Virus record (IMG/VR): IMGVR_UViG_3300019751_000156
Coordinates: 1-27,916 of that record
From: a virus
Length of the DNA: 27,916 nt
Reading direction: 5' to 3' (one strand)
Below the pieces are notes generated by a model. The model made no database searches. It was not told the DNA's origin and saw only the letters and a list, made by a program, of their open reading frames with translations. The translations under genes and the position numbers were made by a program. Every line of letters begins with the position of its first letter. Positions within the stretch are counted from its first letter, which is position 1. Positions 7,421 to 13,403 of this stretch are shown here, in pieces.

Positions 7421-8640
7421 AGATTAATAGAAAGTTAATAAACAAAGAAATTGAATACAACGATTCGTTCACCTATGATCACCTTGAAAGTTTGATCAAT
7501 AGGTGGAAACAATGTCTAGTAAAGAGACGTGCGAAGAAGGGAGACCTTGTTGCAATCTCTATCCTTAACGTAAACCACTGGCACGTGAGTGCATTGTTCG
7601 CCTGCGCTGAGTTGGGTTTACGTGTCATACTTTTAGACTCACCCGCAAAAAAGGAGTCATTACCCTTCACCAAACTCGCCAGATTCGGGCCTGCGAGGTT
7701 TTGTCTTGATGATGGTAGTGGTGATACCCTTTATGATGGGTTACATTTGGAGATGATAAACCAGTATGGTGGGGAGAAGATCAGTCCACCCCAAGTGGCC
7801 GATCTGGTAAATAAAAATATCCAACCGTGGGAAGTCCAACCGGAGGATGATTTCCTAATATCAAGTACTTCCGGAACCACAAAGTTCTCTAGACAGATTA
7901 CCTTCTCACACAAAGAAGTGTACGATATGAGTAAACGCAATATCGACATCTTTAAATTTGAACAGGACTCTGTTGTATTGCACACCAAGAACATGCACCA
8001 TGCGAGTGCAATGATTACCGATCTCATACCATCATTGATGGTATCCAAGAAACATTACAACATCACACTTGCGGATAGGAATGAGTGGCACGGCACATCT
8101 TCAAAAGAGTTCTATCGGTTCGTGAATTCCAAACACATATCCCATATGATCGTTCCGAATAGGGATGTTCTCAAATGGATACTATCTTCCGATCCTTACT
8201 TTGAAAACAATGTTCTCATGAATATGTCTGGGTTCACTATGGGGCCTGAATACAATACGATGTGTCTAAACCACAATATATCCTTCCTTCAACACTACGG
8301 GTCTATTGACACAGCCATACCTCTTCTGGTAAGATACCTACCTGAAGATGAGGATTCTGATTGGTGTCTTGGTTCTGTACCGGATGACTATTATGATGTC
8401 CGATTCAACGGCACGAGACTTCAGGTATCCTGTGATGACTGGACTCGTGAAATGGGTGATCTTGTAGAACAACGTGGAGATAAATACTATTTTGTTGGGA
8501 GAGTAATACAACAGGGGAATCCGGAGTTGGCTGATACCATACCGGAAGACCTTGATCTGACCCCTTTCTACCAAGATACTAAGCTGAATATGGATCAATT
8601 ACGTGGGTATTTGGACGTTGCTTATAACAAAAAAGTCTAA
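7417..8640 (+). CDS. ANL-superfamily adenylating enzyme, large domain only
   Basis: 407 aa. It has the core motifs of AMP-forming acyl/aryl-CoA synthetases and adenylation domains: the phosphate loop STSGTTKFSRQ at 150-160, QHYGS ending at 296 (the YGS/YGxTE motif), and GDLV at 347-350 followed by YYFVGR ending at 362. Known members have about 500 or more residues, with a C-terminal lid domain carrying a catalytic Lys. Here only about 45 residues follow GR, so the lid is absent or minimal. It would activate a carboxylate as acyl-AMP; the substrate cannot be read. The phosphate loop lacks the usual PKG and has FSR instead. ATGA overlap with the QueC-like gene suggests a shared pathway. Confidence 0.85.
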   Translation: MKINRKLINKEIEYNDSFTYDHLESLINRWKQCLVKRRAKKGDLVAISILNVNHWHVSALFACAELGLRVILLDSPAKKESLPFTKLARFGPARFCLDDGSGDTLYDGLHLEMINQYGGEKISPPQVADLVNKNIQPWEVQPEDDFLISSTSGTTKFSRQITFSHKEVYDMSKRNIDIFKFEQDSVVLHTKNMHHASAMITDLIPSLMVSKKHYNITLADRNEWHGTSSKEFYRFVNSKHISHMIVPNRDVLKWILSSDPYFENNVLMNMSGFTMGPEYNTMCLNHNISFLQHYGSIDTAIPLLVRYLPEDEDSDWCLGSVPDDYYDVRFNGTRLQVSCDDWTREMGDLVEQRGDKYYFVGRVIQQGNPELADTIPEDLDLTPFYQDTKLNMDQLRGYLDVAYNKKV

Positions 8641-8652
8641 AAAAAGTTTAGA
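8636..8652. terminator. Weak A/T-rich hairpin after the ANL gene
   Basis: TCTAAA (8636-8641) and TTTAGA (8647-8652) are exact inverted repeats around AAAAG, overlapping the ANL stop codon. The stem is short and all A/T apart from one pair, so termination would be inefficient. Its place just before a new promoter makes an operon boundary plausible. Confidence 0.35.
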
Positions 8653-8659
8653 AAAACGC

Positions 8660-8688
8660 TTGCCTTTACAGCAAGAATCACCTATAAT
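8660..8688 (+). promoter_or_regulatory. Sigma-70-type promoter, TTGCC family
   Basis: -35 TTGCCT (8660-8665), 17-base spacer and perfect -10 TATAAT (8683-8688). It shares the flanks AACGCTTGCC and ACCTATAATGTAT with the promoter at 14187. It would drive the small-gene cluster beginning at 8733. Confidence 0.8.
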
Positions 8689-8732
8689 GTATATTGAAAT
8701 TGGTTATGACATAGGAGTCATGGAGTAAAGAT

Positions 8733-8873
8733 GTGAAAGATTTAGTCTATTATTTGGAGATCGAAGGAGAAGTCTTCTACGAGGAATGTTTCGCTAGCGA
8801 AGAAGAAGCTGTTGAGTATGCAGAAGTTAACGCAATCAACAACTACGTAGTTGTGGAGTGGGACTGTGCCTAG
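8733..8873 (+). CDS. Small acidic hypothetical protein (GTG start)
   Basis: 46 aa, strongly acidic (YYLEIEGEVFYEE, SEEEAVEYAEV), with no recognised domain. A GGAG site lies seven bases before the GTG at 8733. The overlapping ATG at 8731 runs straight into TGA and cannot be the start. It is first after the 8660 promoter. Acidic early phage peptides sometimes act as DNA mimics or inhibitors of host proteins, but nothing here proves that. Confidence 0.6.
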   Translation: MKDLVYYLEIEGEVFYEECFASEEEAVEYAEVNAINNYVVVEWDCA

Positions 8874-9051
8874 AGAGAAGAAAGAGTGGTGCATTGCACT
8901 GATATCGATTACACCGTACTATGAGAAGATTCTCAAGAAAAAGTACAAAAGCTCTGAATTTGTAGACGCCGGTAAGGAACTACTCCAGCAACCAGAATAC
9001 AAAGACTTTGATACTTTCAGGGTCTATCACATAAACGAGGTGCCGAAATGA
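8866..9051 (+). CDS. Small basic hypothetical protein
   Basis: 61 aa from GTG 8866, which has GGAG seven bases upstream and overlaps the previous stop by eight bases. A TTG at 8851 would add five residues but has no ribosome site. The protein is Lys-rich (EKILKKKYKSSEFVDAGKEL), and its end (TFRVYHINEVPK) is beta-like. No domain recognised. It overlaps the next gene by four bases. Confidence 0.55.
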   Translation: MPREKKEWCIALISITPYYEKILKKKYKSSEFVDAGKELLQQPEYKDFDTFRVYHINEVPK

Positions 9052-9296
9052 TCAGGATTTTTATTGGATTCTTTATTGTACTGGGAACGGTAGGTAATCA
9101 AGATTTTTGGGATGAGTGTTACGCAGCTGCAGATTGTGTCGCTGGCGACCCGCCTAGTCTCGTAGGAACGGTTATCTGGTTACTAGTGGGTATTGGACTC
9201 ATGTTATGGGGTGCGTGGTCTAACCGTGATCAGTTTGACACCCTGTGGATCAACGAATTACCACCACAATTTAGACCTAACAAGGATGATTTTTAG
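9048..9296 (+). CDS. Small two-helix membrane protein
   Basis: 82 aa. An N-terminal hydrophobic stretch (IRIFIGFFIVLGTVG) and a second segment at about 39-57 (LVGTVIWLLVGIGLMLWGAW) are separated by an acidic loop with two Cys residues (DECYAAADC). Small membrane proteins with this IGFxxVLG start are common in T4-like marine phages. The function is unknown; effects on the host envelope or lysis are possible. It is coupled to the upstream gene (ATGA). Confidence 0.65.
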   Translation: MIRIFIGFFIVLGTVGNQDFWDECYAAADCVAGDPPSLVGTVIWLLVGIGLMLWGAWSNRDQFDTLWINELPPQFRPNKDDF

Positions 9297-9329
9297 AACA
9301 AAAAGTTCTAAAAAAAGTGCGCTTTTTTT
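9291..9329. terminator. Tandem A/T hairpins, probable transcription terminator
   Basis: Two inverted repeats lie back to back. TTTTAGAAC (9291-9299) pairs perfectly with GTTCTAAAA (9305-9313) around AAAAA. A7G (9310-9317) pairs with CT7 (9322-9329) around TGCG. The second ends in seven T on the + strand and, by symmetry, on the - strand. The stems share bases 9310-9313, so they cannot form fully together. The site lies at the stop of the membrane-protein gene and just before a promoter. Confidence 0.55.
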
Positions 9330-9340
9330 CAAAAAAAGTG

Positions 9341-9368
9341 TTGCCATTGGCGCCAGTTGTGGTATTAT
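9341..9368 (+). promoter_or_regulatory. Sigma-70-type promoter, TTGCC family
   Basis: -35 TTGCCA (9341-9346) and -10 TATTAT (9363-9368) with a 16-base spacer, followed by ATAC. It is weaker than its sister promoters because of one -10 mismatch and the shorter spacer. It precedes the gene at 9420 and could also transcribe the tRNA. The leader holds an inverted repeat at 9376-9399. Confidence 0.6.
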
Positions 9369-9419
9369 ATACGTGTTGGTTGGGAATGACCCCTTCCAAA
9401 AATTGAGAGAGAATACATT

Positions 9420-9773
9420 ATGGCTTACATAAATCAAGAAGAGAAAAAGGCAATCGCTCCGGTTGTTAAGAAAATCCTGAAAGAATACGGACAGAAAGGT
9501 ACTTTGGGTATCAGGAACCACAGCACTATCGTTCTTAAGTTGAAGGACGTTGCTGGGATGTTCAACATCACTGATGAGTACGAAGCGAAGTGGGGTAAGA
9601 GCATTAACCCTTACTGGTTCCAAGAACACTATGCTGATCAACCTGTTGTGGTTGAGATGCTTGAGAAGTTGATGACTGCCTTGAAAGGTGAGAACTACTT
9701 CAACAATGACGATGCGATGACGGACTACTTCCACAGGAAGCACTACGTTGACATCGATGTTTATGCGGTTTAA
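9420..9773 (+). CDS. Conserved phage protein, unknown function
   Basis: 117 aa. The sequence MAYINQEEKKAIAPVVKKIL, then LGIRNHSTIVLKLK, then INPYWFQEHY and a C-terminal DYFHRKHYVDIDV is a pattern I recognise in many otherwise unrelated marine podo- and myoviruses. It is always a stand-alone protein and has no known role. The conserved RNHS, His and Trp residues could form a binding site. No membrane segment. It is first in a small operon that continues through two more genes and the tRNA. Confidence 0.75.
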   Translation: MAYINQEEKKAIAPVVKKILKEYGQKGTLGIRNHSTIVLKLKDVAGMFNITDEYEAKWGKSINPYWFQEHYADQPVVVEMLEKLMTALKGENYFNNDDAMTDYFHRKHYVDIDVYAV

Positions 9774-9787
9774 TGAGAGAGGTGAAT

Positions 9788-10018
9788 ATGTTTTTAGCAA
9801 AACCAAAAATGTCTAACGCAAAAGACTCTAAAGAATTTGCGACTGTAATTGAGGCGGTTGAATTCCTCAACGACTATAACGAACTTGGAAAGAAGTTCGC
9901 TGACGCTGGTGGTAACTATGTCGCTGCTCTTAAGGCAGAAGACTGGGCCATCATCGGCAAGTTGGTAGCGCCTGCTGGTGTCTACTTCAAGGATAACAAG
10001 GTTATGGGAACCAAGTAA
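9788..10018 (+). CDS. Small hypothetical protein
   Basis: 76 aa from ATG 9788, which has GAGAGG five bases upstream. An in-frame ATG at 9773 overlaps the previous stop and lacks a site. The protein is helical (EFATVIEAVEFLNDYNEL, then GGNYVAALKAEDWAIIGKL) and of mixed charge, with no recognised domain. It is linked to the next gene by a TAATG overlap. Function unknown. Confidence 0.6.
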   Translation: MFLAKPKMSNAKDSKEFATVIEAVEFLNDYNELGKKFADAGGNYVAALKAEDWAIIGKLVAPAGVYFKDNKVMGTK

Positions 10019-10179
10019 TGGAATTCTACTTTGAATTTTTGAATGAACTACGTGAGTCCGGACAGATCAACATGTTCGGAGCTTCACGTGTTTTGATGGA
10101 ATCATTCGGTCTAGACAAGGAAGAAGCGAAAGAAATTTTTATCGCTTGGACTGAACAGTTCAGGGAGTTCAGTAACTAA
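10018..10179 (+). CDS. Small conserved phage protein (MxFYFxFLxELRESG family)
   Basis: 53 aa, too short for many gene finders. The pattern FYFEFLNELRESG, INMFGA, then FGLDKEEAKEIFIAW is one I recognise from small proteins in marine T7- and T4-like phages. It is entirely helical, with no known function. The ATG overlaps the previous stop (TAATG), and the gene ends eight bases before the tRNA, so the three are probably co-transcribed. Confidence 0.7.
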   Translation: MEFYFEFLNELRESGQINMFGASRVLMESFGLDKEEAKEIFIAWTEQFREFSN

Positions 10180-10187
10180 TGAAGCAC

Positions 10188-10264
10188 CCGCTAGTAGCTC
10201 AGATGGATAGAGCATTGGTCTACGAAACCAAGGGTCAGGAGTTCGAATCTCTTCTAGCGGGCCA
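10188..10264 (+). tRNA. tRNA-Arg (anticodon ACG)
   Basis: A complete 77-base cloverleaf with encoded CCA. The acceptor stem is CCGCTAG/CTAGCGG with discriminator G, the D-stem GCTC/GAGC, the anticodon stem TTGGT/ACCAA around loop CTACGAA, the variable loop GGGTC, and the T-stem AGGAG/CTCTT around TTCGAAT. Anticodon ACG at 10223-10225 reads CGU directly, and also CGC and CGA if A34 becomes inosine. CGT arginine codons are frequent in the genes of this window, which fits a translation-support role. Confidence 0.95.
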
Positions 10265-10349
10265 ATTTTTGGGTATGTCCCTGTCGAAAGATGGGGACTC
10301 AGCCGGAAGCTCGGGACATGCAAACCCTGTCGCCCTGCCCTTTTTTTAT
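10265..10349 (+). ncRNA. Structured segment after the tRNA (leader, terminator or small RNA)
   Basis: No ORF fits here. GTCCCTGTC (10277-10285) pairs with GATGGGGAC (10290-10298) over nine pairs, two of them G-U, closed by a GAAA tetraloop. ATGTCCC (10275-10281) can instead pair perfectly with GGGACAT (10313-10319), which excludes the first hairpin. GGGACA at 10313 can also pair, with a bulge, to TGTC..CCC at 10328-10335, just before a run of seven T (10341-10347). It may be a rho-independent terminator with competing folds, or a stable RNA like those beside the T4 tRNA genes. No known RNA class recognised. Confidence 0.5.
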
Positions 10350-10378
10350 TTGCCAAGTGTTGTATAATGGTGTATAAT
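10350..10378 (+). promoter_or_regulatory. Sigma-70-type promoter, TTGCC family
   Basis: -35 TTGCCA (10350-10355), 17-base spacer and perfect -10 TATAAT (10373-10378). A second TATAAT at 10363-10368 is too close to this -35 to be its partner. It precedes the gene at 10408, leaving a leader of roughly 25 bases. Confidence 0.75.
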
Positions 10379-10407
10379 ACTTGTATTGATTATGAGAGAG
10401 GTATTTT

Positions 10408-10770
10408 ATGAAAGTAATTGAGTATGACGTTTATGACAGTTTCAATAGAAGCGGGTCATGTTTGAAGGGCCACATTAAGGCAAAGTATGACGATTTGGTC
10501 GCTTTGTTTGGGCCACCATCTTATTCTGATGCTGATCCCTACGCAAAAGTTTCTTGCGAGTGGGTTCTGAACGTCAAGGTTTTAGATGATTTCGCTGAGG
10601 ATGAAGATGACTGGTCTTATGAACAGGTCTCCATCTACGCTTGGAAATATGGGTACATCCCTGTTGAAGAGGTTGAGTGGAACATTGGTGGGTTTGACTA
10701 TAACGCTTCAGAGATAGTTGAACAAATTGTTGAATCTGGTGTTGAACCAGCATATAGTGAGGTAGCGTAA
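10408..10770 (+). CDS. Conserved phage protein, unknown function
   Basis: 120 aa, acidic. The order of motifs (SGSCLKGHIKAKYDDLVALFG, then SDADPYAKVSCEWVL, then VSIYAWKYG, then EWNIGGFDYNA) matches a protein I know from many marine phages of several morphologies, always annotated as hypothetical. A beta-rich fold is likely. GAGAGG lies upstream of the ATG. It is first after the 10350 promoter and coupled to the next gene by TAATG. Confidence 0.75.
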   Translation: MKVIEYDVYDSFNRSGSCLKGHIKAKYDDLVALFGPPSYSDADPYAKVSCEWVLNVKVLDDFAEDEDDWSYEQVSIYAWKYGYIPVEEVEWNIGGFDYNASEIVEQIVESGVEPAYSEVA

Positions 10771-11006
10771 TGAGCAAGATAGGTGCTTTTGTTTTGGATG
10801 TGCAAACGGCGGTTGAAGAGAACTTTAACGAACCCCTACATATCTGTAAGGAAAAGGTATATGAGAGTTTCATTTCTCAGGGTAGGCCTGAGTTTGAGGC
10901 AGCATATGCTAAGGAAACTTGTGACGATTACTACAATGAAATCGTCTCAGATATTGATGAATTCTCTTACTTAGTGGCGAGTGAGAGGGTCAAAAAGACT
11001 ATATAG
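10770..11006 (+). CDS. Small acidic hypothetical protein
   Basis: 78 aa, helical and acidic (LDVQTAVEENFNEPLHICKE, then DYYNEIVSDIDEFSYLV). No domain recognised. The ATG overlaps the upstream stop (TAATG), so it is translated after the conserved gene before it and may work with it. The region 11007-11023 between it and the next gene is too short for anything else. Confidence 0.6.
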   Translation: MSKIGAFVLDVQTAVEENFNEPLHICKEKVYESFISQGRPEFEAAYAKETCDDYYNEIVSDIDEFSYLVASERVKKTI

Positions 11007-11023
11007 TATAGTGAGGTTAGAAA

Positions 11024-11446
11024 ATGCAACCCATTCAGGTTTTTGAAATATTCGAAAAGTTCGAATTAGAAAAGTCTCGTAAAAAACGTATTGAGATTTT
11101 GAAACAACACGGTATCCCTGCTGTAAGGGATATTCTCAGAGGAATGTTTGATGATACACTGGAGTTCACTCTCCCCAAAGGCAAACCACCTTATACACCG
11201 AATATTCCGGAGTCAATCCCTTCCACGCTTCTCAAAAAACATAAAGAGTTTGGCTACTTTGTCAAAGGTGGGCCAGGCGATTCCCAGCCCGCATGGAAGA
11301 GGGAAAATCTTTTTATCGGAATCCTTGAGAGTGTTCATCCCGATGACGCTCTGTGGGTATTGGCGATGGTGAATAAAAAATCACCCATCAAAGGCTTAAC
11401 TAAAAAACTAGTACAGGAGGCATTTCCCAACTTAATCCAAAAATAA
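11024..11446 (+). CDS. Conserved T4-like phage protein (probably DUF6433 family)
   Basis: 140 aa. The motifs VRDILRGMFDDTLEFTLPKG, PPYTPN, RENLFIGILESVHPDDA and the C-terminal GLTKKLVQEAFPNLI match from memory a family widespread in T4-like marine phages that I believe is DUF6433. Its function is unknown. It is soluble and mostly helical. In related phages it lies near phoH and the small FmdB-like gene, as it does here, which supports the assignment. The family number is recalled and was not searched. Confidence 0.75.
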   Translation: MQPIQVFEIFEKFELEKSRKKRIEILKQHGIPAVRDILRGMFDDTLEFTLPKGKPPYTPNIPESIPSTLLKKHKEFGYFVKGGPGDSQPAWKRENLFIGILESVHPDDALWVLAMVNKKSPIKGLTKKLVQEAFPNLIQK

Positions 11447-11470
11447 TCCATTAACTAACAAGGAGTGCGG

Positions 11471-11623
11471 ATGACAGCAGCCCAAATAGAACGGTTAAAA
11501 AAAGATTCTCGTGAGATTAATTACTACATCACGAGACTTAAGAAAAAGGGAAAGGAAAGTAAAGCCCATAAGCTTATGGAGAAGCGAGACTTTCTTAACC
11601 AGACTATTCAAACTTTGAACTAA
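11471..11623 (+). CDS. Small basic coiled-coil protein
   Basis: 50 aa, very basic and helical (AQIERLKKDSREINYYITR, then LKKKGKESKAHKLMEKRDF). AAGGAG lies five bases before the ATG, the best ribosome site in this region, so the ORF is likely real. No domain recognised; size and charge would fit a nucleic-acid or protein-binding accessory factor. The same frame stays open for 30 more codons after the TAA (see the next entry). Confidence 0.6.
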   Translation: MTAAQIERLKKDSREINYYITRLKKKGKESKAHKLMEKRDFLNQTIQTLN

Positions 11624-11716
11624 GGGGGTGATCCTATCTCTTCAACCAACAAGGTTGTCGTAGGTGAGATTTTGCGATTAAGAGTGAAGTATATAAATGC
11701 CATTTTACAATTTTAA
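11624..11716 (+). other. In-frame open extension after a stop codon
   Basis: Immediately after the TAA at 11621-11623 the same frame continues for 30 codons to TAA 11714-11716, giving a peptide from GGDPISST to VKYINAILQF. It runs 20 bases into the next gene. No ATG or well-placed GTG starts it on its own. It could be stop readthrough, the remnant of a longer gene, a leader with a regulatory role, or chance. The G-rich start (GGGGGTGATCC) and TATAAATG near its end are also unexplained. Confidence 0.25.
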
Positions 11717-11933
11717 GGACAAGGAGTCCGGAGAGGTTACTGAAGTATCTCTTCGGATTTCCGATTTAGATCAGTACAAAACTGATAACCCAAACCTAGA
11801 ACAGGTGCTTCTCTCTGCGCCTGCAACCATATCCGGAACAAAATCCGCAATGCGTACCGCTGGTAAAGACTGGGAGAACCATCTTGACCGCATGAAAAAA
11901 GGCTCAGGTAGAGGGAACACAATAAACACATGA
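11697..11933 (+). CDS. Small conserved phage protein, FmdB-like N-terminus
   Basis: 78 aa. The start MPFYNFKDKESGEVTEVSLR has the pattern of FmdB/zinc-ribbon-type regulators (MPxYxFxxxxxG), but the cysteines of that family are absent. Its end, GSGRGNTINT, is shared with a small T4-like marine phage protein in the same place before phoH. It may be a degenerate ribbon fold used for protein or nucleic-acid contact. It overlaps phoH by four bases (ATGA). Confidence 0.7.
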   Translation: MPFYNFKDKESGEVTEVSLRISDLDQYKTDNPNLEQVLLSAPATISGTKSAMRTAGKDWENHLDRMKKGSGRGNTINT

Positions 11934-12634
11934 GACCACAATCAACAATGCCTCAAAAACTACGCATTGATGATCTCCTAACATTCGAACCGATCACCGC
12001 CGCACAAGAGACGGTGTATAAGTCGTGGGATGAAGGGAATCACATTGTAATGGCTGGAAGTGCGGGTACGGGTAAAACCTTCTCCGCTTTATACTTGGCG
12101 TTAGAACAAGCGTTAGACAAAGGTAACCCCGCCATCGAAAGAGTGGTGGTGGTTCGTTCTATTGTACCTACCCGTGAAATAGGGTTTCTGCCTGGCAGTA
12201 TCGAAGAGAAAGTAGATGCATATACAGGCCCCTATCGAGCGATCTGTTCTGAACTGTTTGACGATTCACTAGCGTATGATAAGTTGACCAAACAAAACCT
12301 CATTGAATTCTCATCCACATCTTTTCTACGTGGGCTTACGTTTACCGACTGCGTGTTGGTTGTAGACGAAATGCAGAACTTGACGTTCCACGAGTTGGAT
12401 TCGATAATTACACGAGTGGGTCAAAACTGTAGGATTATTTTCTGTGGTGATTACTACCAGAGTGATTTTGTCAAGTCCAATGATAAAAGTGGTCTTGCAA
12501 AGTTTCTTCACGTTATAGATCACCTAAATAACTTCACAACGGTGAACTTCACGTGGTCAGACATTGTACGGTCTGATTTTGTACGTGACTACATCATGAC
12601 GAAAGAAATGTTAGGAGTAACAAATGATAACTGA
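11930..12634 (+). CDS. phoH: PhoH-like P-loop ATPase
   Basis: 234 aa. Walker A is GSAGTGKT at 43-50 and Walker B is VLVVDEMQN at 142-150, with the PhoH-typical RSIVPTREIGFLPG at 76-89 and a sensor-like IIFCGDYYQSD. It belongs to the SF1-helicase-like PhoH family, common in marine phages; the role may lie in RNA or phosphate-stress metabolism and remains unproven. No PIN domain is fused. An in-frame ATG at 11948 is an alternative start, but 11930 gives the tight ATGA overlap. It overlaps the lysozyme gene by 11 bases. Confidence 0.93.
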   Translation: MRPQSTMPQKLRIDDLLTFEPITAAQETVYKSWDEGNHIVMAGSAGTGKTFSALYLALEQALDKGNPAIERVVVVRSIVPTREIGFLPGSIEEKVDAYTGPYRAICSELFDDSLAYDKLTKQNLIEFSSTSFLRGLTFTDCVLVVDEMQNLTFHELDSIITRVGQNCRIIFCGDYYQSDFVKSNDKSGLAKFLHVIDHLNNFTTVNFTWSDIVRSDFVRDYIMTKEMLGVTNDN

Positions 12635-13082
12635 ACAAACAAAAGAAGCGATATTTGAACAATTAAAAATCGACGAAGGAGTAGAATATGTCATCTATAA
12701 CGACCATCTTGGGTACGCTACCTTTGGAGTCGGTCACCTTATCAAAGAAAGTGACGAGGAATATGGAAGGCCAATTGGAACAGCAGTTAGTGAAGAAAGA
12801 GTCAGGAGTTGTTTCGATGGAGACCTTGATATTGCCATCTCAGAGTGTTTCGCTCTATACGGAGAACGGGAGTTTGGTGAGCTACCCTCAGAAGTCCAGC
12901 AGGTCTTGGTTAATATGATGTTCAACATGGGACGCACACGTCTCAGTGGTTTTAAAAAATTCAATGCAGCCGTGTTAGAAGGCGATTGGAAGACAGCTGC
13001 AGTGGAAGGACGTGACAGTCGTTGGTATAGACAGGTCACAAACAGGGCAGAAAGATTAATGTCCCGAATGGAACAGGTGTGA
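12624..13082 (+). CDS. T4-type lysozyme (glycoside hydrolase family 24)
   Basis: 152 aa, close to the 164 of T4 gpe. It cleaves the glycan strands of peptidoglycan. The catalytic triad is intact: Glu18 (IDEG), Asp27 (YNDHLG) and Thr33 (YATFGVGH) correspond to T4 Glu11, Asp20 and Thr26. The core NMMFNMG and the C-terminal RDSRWYRQVTNRAERLM are also typical. There is no signal peptide, so it needs a holin or another route to the periplasm. Size and lack of other domains favour an endolysin over a tail lysozyme. Confidence 0.93.
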   Translation: MITEQTKEAIFEQLKIDEGVEYVIYNDHLGYATFGVGHLIKESDEEYGRPIGTAVSEERVRSCFDGDLDIAISECFALYGEREFGELPSEVQQVLVNMMFNMGRTRLSGFKKFNAAVLEGDWKTAAVEGRDSRWYRQVTNRAERLMSRMEQV

Positions 13083-13216
13083 ACGAAAAAGAGTTTGAAA
13101 AATGGGTACGAGAAAATCCATTAAAGGCAAATTGCGTCTACCCAGTCTTATTGATTGCAGGCGCAATGTTTGTCATGTATAGTTCAATATCCATTATTAA
13201 TTACACAGTTTCTTAG
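13079..13216 (+). CDS. Small one-helix membrane protein after lysozyme (candidate lysis factor)
   Basis: 45 aa from GTG 13079, which overlaps the lysozyme stop (GTGA). A charged N-terminus (NEKEFEKWVRENPLK) is followed by one long hydrophobic segment at about 21-44 (YPVLLIAGAMFVMYSSISII). The gene is fully coupled to the lysozyme gene, so a role in lysis (holin or holin regulator) is plausible. Known holins show little sequence conservation, so this rests on position and topology only. Confidence 0.55.
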   Translation: MNEKEFEKWVRENPLKANCVYPVLLIAGAMFVMYSSISIINYTVS

Positions 13217-13238
13217 CAACAAGAGGGTCTGAGTGGCC

Positions 13239-13403
13239 ATGGCTAAATACAGCCGATTTGATTCCCGCAACAAAAAGCGGAATAAACATAAACAGTACTC
13301 AAAAGAAGGGTACGTAGGGAAAATACATAATGTCGAAGGAAAAAGAAGGATCAGTGAAAAACTTGATATTTCAGTACATGATCCTCAACCCCGATCTGGA
13401 TGA
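13239..13403 (+). CDS. Small basic phage protein (MAKYSRFDSRNKK family)
   Basis: 54 aa. The start SRFDSRNKKRNKHK is like small basic proteins of T4-like marine phages with an xRFDPRNKK N-terminus, which supports its being real. The last third runs inside the next gene in another frame, an overlap of 50-74 bases depending on that gene's start. The upstream GAGGG is about 14 bases away, longer than usual. Possibly nucleic-acid binding from its charge; unknown. Confidence 0.6.
   Translation: MAKYSRFDSRNKKRNKHKQYSKEGYVGKIHNVEGKRRISEKLDISVHDPQPRSG

Noticed and set aside
10111-10356. Minus-strand ORF of 81 codons across the tRNA
   Set aside because: It reads through tRNA-Arg and the structured segment in antisense; the tRNA explains the open frame, and no ribosome site or similarity supports it.
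10363-10368. First of two TATAAT boxes in tandem
   Set aside because: Only seven bases separate it from TTGCCA; the second box at 10373 has the correct 17-base spacing.
11692-11699. TATAAATG, one mismatch from a late promoter
   Set aside because: It overlaps the ATG of the gene at 11697, so it cannot serve that gene. It might feed phoH, but there is no further support.
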